The notes under the pieces: generated by a model
What the model saw: only the letters and a program-made list of their open reading frames with translations
Told to the model about the DNA's origin: nothing
The model's database searches: none
Source: Acanthaster planci
Lineage: Eukaryota; Echinodermata; Asteroidea; Valvatida; Acanthasteridae
Assembly: GCF_001949145.1 (NCBI RefSeq)
Contig: NW_019091557.1
Span: 373,736-437,735 of the forward strand
DNA length: 64,000 nucleotides
Direction: 5' to 3'
Made by a program: the position numbers and the translations under genes
Shown here: one piece after another, positions 28,301-40,300 of the stretch
Numbering within the stretch: position 1 is the stretch's first letter
Layout of the letters: each line of letters opens with the position of its first letter

Positions 28301-31300
28301 GGAAAAAATTGTCATAAAGTATTAGTACGCAGAAATTATCCCAGAGATGCTATAAGCAAAAATCAACCGGGGGGATTCTCCCCCCGGCTCTTTGAGGGTT
28401 ACACGTAACAAATATGCTTTTGAGGAGTGGCCTAACAGTTACGCTTATCATTAATATTAATGTTACTAAGAGGTTATAGTGGGTACACATTTTGGACGCC
28501 CCTGCGGTACGCATAGTTATTCTTTTTCGTTCAGTCCCGTTCTGTTGTTTTACAAGGCTAGTCCACTTTTCCCCAATAATTGCAAATAACTGTTTTCTAT
28601 TATCTTGTTTCCACACGGTGGCTGTCTTAGTCAGTAATTCAAAGGCTGTCTCTGTGCATTTAATTCTTTGGTTAATACATAATATATTTGCATAATCCCT
28701 GTTTACCCAGATCAGCCACTTCACGAGTCCAGAATCTGGCCTACATTCGTCGTACCTCCCTGCGAACAGTGGCTAGCCAAACTCAAGACTCAAAAAAATG
28801 ATAAAAATAATAATAATTCTTTGTGTGCGAACGCCCTCTATCGGTGGACTGGTCGCAAAGTGCTATGCTATTGTGGGCAGGTTGGAAATACAGCATGAAA
28901 ACAGTGGACTATTGCTTCACGGTGGCATTTATCAAAAAATTGTTCTCCCTCCCCCCCTCCTTTGATTACTATGACCGTATAATGTCAGAAAAGACCTCCC
29001 CAAACACGTGACTTTTGCTAACCATAGCTACCGGTACTGCTTCAGCCTCGTGTCTTCAGGGATACATGCCTCTGTTTTACGTCAAGCGTCCAGGTGAAAT
29101 GCTATGCTAGGAAGGGTAGATGAGGACGCAGCACATTCTCTCTTTGTCAAATGTCTTACACTGTAGACTGTCATCGATAAGGAGCATGCTTTTAGCCATG
29201 GTTTCGAATAGCCCGTGAGTCCAACTGACGTTAATTGGCAGGTAGAGAAACCAATTGGACCGAGTTTGTAAAGGATCCAATATTTTTTGTCTCAGATGTA
29301 TGTTGGATAAAAAAAATCTATTGCCTCAGTAGTCAGTATGCTTAGCAATTATACTACTGTGTACCTCTGCCTATTTCCTTCACTTAGCTCATTCCTGAGT
29401 GCTACTGCCGCAGACAGGTATTGATGTTTTAAAAACCAACCAATTTCCACTCTGTTTTTATTACCACAGCTGCGTGTGGTTGTGCATCTGTTGAGATCTT
29501 TTTCTAAAATACCTTACAAAATGTCGAATATTGAAGTATGTTTAACAGCTGTGACTTATACCCCCTTGTCTTTGCTGGTGTTGGGGAAGACACAATTTGA
29601 CTTTAAACACCGTCAGGGCCAGTTTTTAAGGAGGTGGAGAAGTACAGACAAGACGGTAACGTGCTTGTTTTGCCCGCAGAAAGAGACCTGGTTGTGCAAC
29701 CTGTGCCAAAGGCGGCGTCGCTTCTTGGCCACCTCGGGCCTGTGGCACGTGGGCCGCCGCAACAAGCGGTTCTCGGGCTCCAAGTTACAGCGGCGCAGTA
29801 GTTTGGACGAGACAGAAAGCGCGCTCAAAACAGTAAGTCGTCTTGCTCTCTACAAGCGACTGAAGCCTGGCCGCGCCCGCAGTGGGGGATTTCAGTGACC
29901 GAATGAGCGGAACGTCTTCCTTCTTTGCTGCAGCTGTTAGAAATAGAATAGAAAACATACACTTTTTAAAATCCTTACGTCCTTAACGAATTCCTGACGT
30001 AAGCATATGACCGACACTGCAGAGAAGTATAGTCGCATTTTGAGAGCGTGCATTCATCATGGCCTGCGATCAAGCATCTCGTTCATGAAAACCCTCACCG
30101 GGCAACTAGCGGCGGTCCTCCGACTGATTTCTTTTGAAATTTTCTGCATGGCATTGATGTGGTGCTGTCTGCTGGCAATGCTTCGCTTGCACGTTCCGCT
30201 CGAGATGTTCACAGAGTTCATAATACATGTAGTACATGTTTCTTAGTGGGCCCAGACCACGCGGACATGATCGTGTCCACACCGTCGATGGCATCGCGGG
30301 TCGTGATAGTTTTCATGTGCTTGAGTCTGCTCTAGCAAAGAGTGCTTTTGGTAAACAGTGTGTGTAGAGATTCATCCAAGAGCTCTTTTTTTATATAATT
30401 TTGGAATCGGCAATTACTTTTTCTTGTTTATTTCACATCATTACCTGTCTGTGGTTTTGCACTCTTGAAAACTCATTAATTATTATGTGTGTATGCACAA
30501 TTTTTCTTACACTTTGCTCTGATGTGTAGTTTAGCCCTGGAATTGGTATGTCTTACCCCGCGATATTTGTGCAAAGATGTAAATTATTGACCAAAAGGTC
30601 ACACTTCCTCTTTCGTTGGAAGTAGAAGCAAACGAACGAGGCCCGGCATTTGCAAACCATGCATGACGGCTTCCTGGCCATTATCAACAGACATACTGAT
30701 TCTAGGTGATGCATATACTGTTCGCCGGTTGTTTTCGAGCATGCTTTCGTTGACATATTTATCCCTCTTGAGCCATTGATCTGTTTCTGGCGGTCGTTTG
30801 CTGAGAACATGTTGCCAAGTGTGGATCTGTTCTATCATTTGCATTTCATATTTATTGTTTCATTTGAATGTAGTCGTTGGTATAATGACAAAGGCCTTGG
30901 CATCCTGAGGCACTGGGCTTGGATGTTTGTCCACGATGTTTGCTTACTAATGGAAATACAAGTGTTCCAGTGCCTGGCGGCGGAGTAATATCACTTATTA
31001 CACGTAACCAGTTAATTTCGTGTATACATAAGAGAAGAACATCGTGTAGGCATTGTGACATCATCTTACTAATGGGTATACCAGAAAATCGTTACGTCTA
31101 AATGGGCGCCAAAATGCAGCAACGATATAGCGTTTGATAATTTCAACGAAGAGTGGTTTCCTAGCAACCAGATCACGGACGGAGAACTCGGACAGGCAGA
31201 GTTCAACATATTTGTTCATTTTACATGAGCTTAAAAAGACAACTGCGTATTCTCAGAATTTACAGTTGAAAAGGCAAAATGAAAAGTGGACTAAACAAAA

Positions 31301-34300
31301 TATCGCGGGTTCATCTAATTTTTGCCAGATGTGTTTGCTGTAGACGTGGAGCTAAAATTAACCCCTTGCCTACTGTTCCAGAATTTATAGATGTCATATT
31401 TATCAAAGTGCCAACTCGTCTCGTTGGCTTCTAAGCTGATGGAAACCCAATTGATTCCCCGAACTCCATGCAACCGACTCGATAACCTACGGCAAGGCCG
31501 GAACTATAAATCAAACCTCATCGTCGTATGAACCGTGTCGGCCTATTTGTCCCCTTATTTAGGATAATAAGCTCCCCCCCCCAAAGAATGTTTTAATTGC
31601 GAACTTAGATCAGACTAATGTATCCAGTTCTCTTGGGAATAATTAGATATTGCAATTGGTGTGAGAAATGTACACACCCATGTCGAGATGTGGCGGCCCT
31701 TAACTCGTTGTAAGCGTAAACAGATTGCACCAAACTCACACAAATCTCTTTCAGTCGGTTGGTTATAAAACGGCCATTGCGATTAGAACGATTTTAAATT
31801 GTGCAGTCAGTCAGTATATTCAGAAGATATTCTTTTTATTTTTATGCTAAAAAAAATAGGGTTTTCAGCAGGTTTGGTAACTGTACTTCCATCGTGGCTT
31901 ACTTGCTTTTTACCACGGAGACAAACCGACTCTACAGGATTGTCCCACACAATTCCGGACGGGTAGAGGGTACCACCTCAGGCTCTACGAGACTGTCCCA
32001 CACAATTCCTGACGGGTAGAGGTTACCACCTCAGGCTCTACGGGATTGTCCCACACAATTCCGGACGAGTAGAGGGTACCACCTCAGACTCTACAGGATT
32101 GTCCCACACAATTCCGAACGGGTCGAGGGTACCCCTTCAAAGCGACGAGCAATTAGTTTTAGTACCAATAACCAAATTGACCCGAGTCCATTTCCCAAAT
32201 GGGACACGATCTGGGCCGTTGACCCACGCCATAACATTCTTTTTCTGAGCGAGATTGATGCCAGCGGAGATGACGCATTCATTAAGGAATGCAATTAGGC
32301 CATCGGGCAAAATGTCATTCAAACCAAAAAGGAACCCTTAATAGGGATCATGATTAAACAAATGGCTGGCATTTCGCTGGCGTACTCCCCAAGGAATATT
32401 AACATGTAGGCTCATTTGGAGGTAGTGTAATTTTGTTCTTATTTGGAAAGGGGAACCATTAACCTTTGAATTTATTGAAAAAGATCTTATAAAAGGGACG
32501 TTCTTTTGAGGAATTAAAATGAGTTTTTAACTATTTGAAGCCGGATGACATGTACTAAACACACTCGATTTTCCTAATTTGTTGCATGGAGGACGTGTAC
32601 ACTCGTTTAAAAATTCTTTTTCATGTCCGTGTATGACGTATTGACGTGTCGTGCTTGTTTGGGTCAAAGCGCAATAATATTGCAAGGTTAAAGAATTTGC
32701 CGGTAAGAAAACCGCCCCTGCAGCTTTTTTAGTAAGAAAATGGAACTCTGTACAATCAGCCTCCAGAACAGGGGTATGAAATGATTGTCTGCAGAAAACG
32801 TCTTCCAAGTCCGTTCTTTTGAAAAGTTTGGAATTAGTTGAGATAAACGGACATTATTGCACGAGGTAACTTTCCGTGAAAACACTCTTCGTAATTTTTG
32901 ACCCTGCGTTGATCAATACAGTATTAGAGGTTTGAATTATCGACCTTTCCAAAGAAGGTGAGGCTAGGTCTTCCCACTTCTCTGTAGCCAAAGGAGTCCA
33001 AAAATGAGGCTTTGATATCAGGAAAATAATTATAGATACTGATAACAGAGCCAGGCACTATCAAGTAATAGAATGGTGAATTTTATCAAGTTCAGCGTAA
33101 TCAGTGTAGGTCTATACTTGTGAAAGTTGTTTAAAAATGCGCTTCTCTTCTGAAATAAAAAAAATCAGGTTTACCTCGTAATTTGTACTGTCCTGTATTC
33201 CATGTGCACACTTGTTCTGCCAAGGATAAGTTCATTTATTCAAGCTGCATCAATTTGCCTCACTCGTTTTTTATTTTTTAATTTTTTTTTCTGTTCGCGA
33301 TTGAAATGATGATTACTCATCGGCACTTGTTTGTCACAATCCTTGACGCATGCCAGACTTAATTTACATTTTCTGTTGCTTGTTTATTTATGACTGGACT
33401 TACGTTCCCTGTCTTTCATCTCTATGGCAGCCTGGTGTGTGATTTAGTGTTTGTTGTCGTCTGATGGCCTGGGTTGTTACTATTTCTGGTAAAATGCTCA
33501 ATCGCTAAGTGTTTGGGGGGCGCGCAGAAGCAATCAGTTATAACTATGAGAGCGCGCAATGAGTCAACCTCTCTTCAGTTCTGTCTCCGAATGACATCTT
33601 TTCACAGATCCAGGCCTATATCTTAACATGAGTTTCTCTTAGATTTAACTCCGCCGCCCTTGTGAAATTATGCTCGTGGTCAAGGCTATGGGCTGAATTG
33701 CTCAAAAGAAACTGTAATATGCATACCAACCCGACGAAAACATGCCGTAGAAGCCAGGACAACACCTTGTTTTCCCAGCAAAGGTGTGTCAGGTGGTTCA
33801 AAATTGTTGCAAACTAACCTGCGCTCTAGCTTCCTGTTGTGCCTCTGTTAGGCCTATGTTAACCGTGTCGGTACCCTGCATCTAGTACAGCTTTAAATCA
33901 CTCAGGCTGGGAATACCAGTCTCTGTCAAACCCTCGTAAGCGTGTTGTGGGCTTCGCATTGGATCGCTTTCTGTGCTAAGTTAGAGAGCTATATCACCGA
34001 GGGTGACTCTTTTTGAAACTGTGATTATTTCAGGCCGCCCGGAAAGCACGGAAACTCGAACGCATGGCGTCCTACTCCCAGTATGAGGATATGAAAGCGC
34101 AGAGTGGTCGACAGGACTCGCAAGAGGGCGCCGCATCACTTTCCCTACCGGAAGCTGTCTTCGCCGCGTCGTCTGCCGAGGTTTCTGTTGGTGCGAGCAA
34201 AGATATGCAAACAACTGATGAGCCAGAACAAGTTTCCGGAAGGACTGATGCTGGTAGGTATTCACCTTACTCTGCATACGGTCATCTAAAAGCAATTAAC

Positions 34301-37300
34301 GTTTCCAAGACAGTTTACAGTGGGTTAAACTTTAGCCAGTTGCTGTTAATTAAATTGGTGACGTACACTTAATTAGTCTTTCATTTTATAGTTCATTTTC
34401 ATACAACTGCGAGGATATTGTTGTTAACTTCTAATTAAGACAGCTTGTGGCTTTAGTTCTATCTCTGTAATATACGAGACAGATGCATTGAAATTAGATT
34501 ACAGGAATATTTATCAGTCAAAATCGCTCAGGTATTTTTATGTGTCATTTTTTTTTGCAGTTCCCCCATCAAAACCTCCCCGGTCTTTCTCCATGGAAGA
34601 TGCCATGTTAGAGCATGATCAAAAACCGGATCCATATCTATCGACTGGAGAGAAGAGCCCTAAGATAACGCATCCTACCTTGCCGCCGGACCCGCGAGAC
34701 AGTGACCTCTCTAACGTCGAAACTGCTCTCTCAGCGAGCAAGGTAAACATGGTGCAATCTGTTCCCTCGGCCGAAAGCGACGTGGACATAGACGAGGAGG
34801 AAATGATGAGGCAGTTGCTGGAGATGGCGGAGGGCGCAGGTGAAGAGGGCACGGGCAGTGCACAAGGAGGATTTCCTGTCGATGACGGCGACCAAGATCT
34901 CAGTGTGTCAGGAGCTGGTTTCCAGGATGGCGCACAACCCGAGTCAGCTGCTTCAGAGCAGGCCGACGGAAAGCAGAGTTATCTCCAGAGACGATTCCGC
35001 AATCTGGGTGTTTTGTACGAGAGGGAAGAACGGGACGGATTGGGTGACTCGGGGGAGTCGCGAGAAATCTCAAGCGGGGCTACGAGTGCTTTAGTCACGC
35101 CATTGCTGACTGAGCACGAGCAAGAACTAATACGCGAATCGTGCGGGGACGCGCGGTCAAAAACGCGGGACTTTGTTAGTCACAGATCCTCCTCGGCGGA
35201 TAGAGCGACCGATGACGAACCGAAGCCGGCAAGCAGACGGAAGATTTTAAGTACATCCTTCGATTCGTATGAGTCCCACAGTGATAGCGAACTCAAACCG
35301 AGCAGGTCAAGGCTAAGCAGGGATGTTAATGAGATGGGAGCCTTGTCTGGGAGTGACCCCAAGCTGTCGTCAGCTGGAGATTCCTCAGAGAGAGAATCAC
35401 TAACTTCTGGTGCAGACTCCCTGGAGAAGTTGTACGTGCCTCAACTTTCGCCAGATGAATTCACCTCGGATGAGAAATACAGGTCAGTGGAGGACCTTAC
35501 CAAGGTCGGTACGGATGAGTCGGAAACACCTGATGATCCGGAAAACGGCTCCACTAGAATTGCCACCCCGGCAGTCGGTCAGCCCCAGTTCCAATACGTC
35601 AAGCAGAAGCCCAACAGTTTACCGAGGAGGCGGAGGAGCAGACCGGTCATGGAGCTGCCTCTCTCCCCTATATTTGACGAAGAGACAGGGTCGCCCGATC
35701 TACAGCACCCGGCGGGAGACTTCTCTTCCCCGGAATACGCAGATCCGTCGTTGGCAGAAGATTCCCCGTTTGAGTACGAGTATGAGGACGACGCGGATGC
35801 CTCGCAGGAGGGCTTCTCCTCGCAGGACGAATTGCCGAGGACCGAAATTGTTGAGGACCTGGAGGCGATGGAAGAGGAGGCGGCGGTTCAGCATGAGTAC
35901 GGGGATGACTTTGCGGTAATGACGAGAGATGAAGGCCTAGCAACACTAGTAGAGGAGCAAGAAGAAACACCAGATACTGAGAATAAAACGGGAGAATCCG
36001 ATAACATACAGCAAACGACCAGTCCGAGTGATCTGGTAGAGGACGCTGTCGTGCCAACTGTCCCTGCTCCAAATGCCAGCAAAACGCAACACACACCAGA
36101 ATTGTTATTAGTTAAAAGCCTTGCTAGTGACAAGGACAGCACAGCTCTCGTAGAAGGGTCTGTGCGGGATGATATGGAAAGTCTATCCCAATCAACCGCT
36201 AGGGAACATGAAAAGCGTTTGCCTGGTCACTCCCAAGACGATGGGAATTCCTCATCAAGTCTAACAAGCAGTCAGTCCTCAGAGGAACCGCCCAAAACGG
36301 TGCTCTCCAATAAAGAGGAAAAAGACAGTCACTCACCAAGACCCAAGCCTCCCCCGCTAGGCATGATGCCACCGAGGTACAGCATGGAAGCTTACTCCAG
36401 CCTGGAGTCCGAGGAAGGGAACAGTTTGCTCAGCTCGCCTCGAACTCCCAGTTACGACACTGACAGTTTTGACAAACCAAAAGCCACCAGCCCCGGCAAG
36501 AAACAGGTGGATTTGGACTCGCCACTCAGCCCTAGTTTTCGCTTTTCTCCACCAGCGACACCTAAGCATCTTCTGGAAGCAAGTAAGCATTTAAGTGACA
36601 GTAGCTACACATACGATAATTCGCCAAGCGAATTTTCGGATGAAATCCAAATGTCTCCGGTAACACTGACGGTGTGCAAGCCGCTGGTGTCGCAGGTTGG
36701 ATCTCATTTTGATGATTTTGACGATGCTGCGAAGGATCAAGCACCCGTGGATTCGGAAGCAATAGGTCCAGATGTGCCTTTGGATGCGACAGAACAAAGG
36801 GGAGCTCTGCAGAAAGGGGATTCAGATGGAGGAAAGACAACTGAAGTAAAGACAGTTGAAGTAAAAGCGGACGACCTAAACAGGCCGACACAAACGGCGG
36901 AGGCCGGCATTGGGACCCAGACGGAGCACATTCTAAGTGTAATGATTCCAAAACCGTCTCCTTCACGTCGATATCCCGATGATGATAAAACAAAGACGGT
37001 AAAGACGCAGTCTACCTCATCCCAGACTGCGTCCCCGATATCAGATATCGAACTCAGCACCGACAGCTCCCCTGTCAAACAAGCTCGGGCCAGAATCCTC
37101 ATTGACGCCGCTGTGGACGCAACCGCCAACAACCCGCTCCTCTTGCCTTTGTCTCCGATGCACACAGCCCAGGCGAAGACCACCAACGTGGCCGTGGGAA
37201 CGAGCCCCGAGTACTCCCCTCCCTCGTCAGCTCCTTCCACTGACACCGAGTCGGTCGCCAGCCGATCATCTCGTGTGAAATACACCCACGGTGGATTTGG

Positions 37301-40300
37301 CAGCGATGGCGACACAACGGACTGGGGCGCCAGTATGCCGTTTTCCTCCATCGCGTCGTCCAGTGGGACCTCGAGTCCCGAGAGGAGTTCATCCTTACGA
37401 TCAACCCCGCTGAAGTACCTCCCACTGGAGACGAGTAGTGCCTCCAACACGTCCCCGCCTACCACGAGGAGGAGTCGCATAGACTGGGAAACGTCAACCC
37501 AGAGGGGATCCTCGACCCCAGCAAGAACCCGTGTGATGCGGGATAGTGTCAGCTCAGAACGAAGGGTAAGCTTATAAGCCCGTCAACCCCAAAATACCCG
37601 GCCTTTTTGGTGGGCAGATTCAATTGTTGAGAGTTGTGGAGTTCAGTTTACTCCGACATGAGGTTTTGATGTTCTAGTCATATGAAGCTTACGGCCTTAT
37701 GATTTTAACCTGTGTGGATTGAGTATGTCGGTGAGGGAACTTAATGCGTAATAGCTGATCTGGCTCTGGGGAAGTTGTGTGCGAGTGAGAACAGTATGTC
37801 TTATTCTCATGTAATTGGCTTCAACTTTATCGAATGACGTTAATTAAATGGAAAAACTCACTAAGACTTGCTGCAAAGAATTGCGCAGATGTTGGATAAA
37901 TGTCGACAGGACGGACTTCACCCAGGCTCCTTTAGGGTTGAAAAAAGAGGAAAACTTGAATCTCTAATGGCATGCACCAAACCATCTTTTCCAAAAGGAA
38001 CAGTAAGGCTTTTCCGAAAGAACAGCGGTTGCCACCTATCTTGTCTTACATGACTGTACCGACAAATCTTTACGGTGGAGATAATTTGCGTGTTGGCTTG
38101 AATATGAACTGAGTATTTTGACAAGACCAATCTAGGCAGATATACAGGGCGACTTAGTAACGTCATGGTAACGTTGCCAACCCTCGTACAAAATGATCGG
38201 TTGCTGCCTGTCTTCAAAACGGAAGCTGGCACAGAAAAAAACGTTAAATAGAAATAAGTGACCCCTCTTGATCGACCTTGTGAGGAATTTGGTCATTGAT
38301 TTTTCCTCATCAATATTGTTATCAACGTTTTTGTAATCATAGACATTATTGTCCTTGAACTTAGCATACTCAAGCAACACACACTCAGCAACTTTGTAAT
38401 AAACGTATAATGGAAGCCTATATTAATGATAACCATGCAGCATACAATGTGCCAAGCATTCAGTTTATTACAATATCGAAACCTCGGCTTCCGTGTACTC
38501 TAGTAATTTCTATGTACTGATCAAAGTCCACATATAATTTCCGTGATATTTCAACTTGAAGGAGTAACATAGATGTGCAGCTTGATTTAATCATTGATTT
38601 CACGTTACTATCTCTTACTTGTACACAGCTGTATTAAATTACTACCCAAAGAATATGTTTTCTTTGTAGACCTCCTCAAGCGACATTGACAGCTGTGACA
38701 GCGACGGGGGAACACCGTCTAGCACACCCCGGAAGGTCCGGCGTCGTCTCCCCTCAATTCCATCTGACCAAGTGCCCGTCTCTGCCCCTCGCAGCTCGAC
38801 CTCGCACAAGGTCTTCCTGGATAAAGACCAGAATGTCACCGATCCCAGCAAGCAGTTGGAGTTACAACGAGTCCGGGAGATGCTGAGCCGGAAGGCTGCT
38901 GCGATAGAGAAACAGCGCAGGGACGAGGAGCTCCGAACTCTCCGTATCGAAGCGGAGCGGCAGCGGGTAGGCGCTGCCAGCGAGAGGATCGCCCGACGCC
39001 GGCAGCCCAAACAACGGGGTAGATACTACAGTGACGGCTCCGTATCCGACTCCGAGGTAGGGCCTATTAGTAGCGGCAGGGAGAGCAGAGAGAGAGATAA
39101 ACTCGATACCGACTGGGGACTAGGTGTGCCTGCCCTCTCCATGCAAACCCTGAGCACGCTCGACACTCAGCAATCGCCGACCCATGGTGCGCGCTACGGT
39201 TTAGAGCCACCAGGAGCGCCCAGGAGCACGCTGTTTCTTTCCAAGTCCGAGGAGGATATCATCAGGGAAATTGAGAAGCAGATTTCCGAAACGACAGGGA
39301 AAGCGTATCAGGCGTACGACCGCTCGGAGATCGAGAGAGATGTCCGCAGGCGTTACGGTGCTTTACACGACTCCGACCGCAGTAGCAGTCAGTATTCCAC
39401 CTCCTCCTCTGGCTCACGGGGCAGTCTAAGCGACAGCTGGAGCTCCGTGACCTTTGAACTTCCAGACTATCGCTTGAGGGCCGTGCGCCAGAAGCTGAAG
39501 GAGGAATTAAAACTGGTCACTGCCGATAAGCGGGCGCAACTTGACCGGGATGCAGTTACAAACGACCCCATGCAGCGGGCACCGAAAGACAAGGGAGCCT
39601 TGAGAATGGATGCCTCGCTGGGGTTCTTGCAGGGCGGTCGAGCCAACGGCAAACCGCAGTTGCTCGCGGTGCCCGGCATGGATAAGCCGGACAGAAACGG
39701 CAAGTCTACGAACGCAGGCAGCCGCTTGTCACCTCAGGCGTCTCCGCAGAGACGGCGGAATCGCAGGCAAGCCGCCGACTCCGTTCCGCCGATGTTTTCC
39801 CCGATCAAGGAGGATGTCGACATCGAGGGTGAGGTTCTCTCCAAGCATTACCCGGACGAATCCGACTCCCGGCTAATGACGCAGGAACCGTCCAGTGTTG
39901 AAGGGCGCAGTTACAGACACAGAAAAGATTTTACGAAGGAACTATCAAGGGAGAGGTCCTCACACGAATCATCGACAGTTGAAGCCTTGTCGGAGGCTCC
40001 ATCGTCAGGCAATCGTAGAAGGCGCAAAGACACACCCGTAGCTACTCACATAAAGGTAGGTACATGTACAGAATTTAAGCTCATTATGTTGTCATTTTTC
40101 TAACATCACTGTAGCCTGCTGTGTCCACTAACTGGTTGCATTCAAAGAATTATCTTTTCGGACGACATGAATCCAAACCAATGAGACAGACCACATAAAG
40201 AGTGTCAATCGCTTTACAAATTTGAAAAAAAATGGAGCTGATTACCTTAAATTAGTACAGTTTGAAACGGCCACAACTGCTGATGAGACGATACGAATGA

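Larger units (their letters stand above)
1302..29679 (+). other. 28.4-kb intron splitting the zinc finger
   Basis: Donor GTAAGT and acceptor GCCCGCAG bound this intron. It holds a family A foldback (3632-3760), a degenerate CCAGCCCA-like tract (7725-7892), a local duplication (11319-11676), a short palindrome (13768-13798), a family B foldback (14022-14227), a decayed LINE (about 14800-16160), a second palindrome (17651-17677) and a piggyBac-like element (27777-28398). The other stretches (1302-3630, 3761-7724, 7893-11318, 11677-13767, 16161-17650, 17678-27776 and 28399-29679) are AT-rich and contain only short scattered open frames. I see no gene in them. Confidence 0.8.

Noticed and set aside
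31930-32140. CRISPR-like array
   Set aside because: The units are contiguous with no spacers, in a eukaryotic intron; this is a minisatellite.
35668-36096. 142-codon minus-strand open frame and similar ones over exons 4-6
   Set aside because: Antisense shadows of GC-rich coding exons.
36737-37480. 247-codon open frame on the minus strand
   Set aside because: It lies wholly antisense to exon 4 and reflects the composition of that exon; no domain is recognised.
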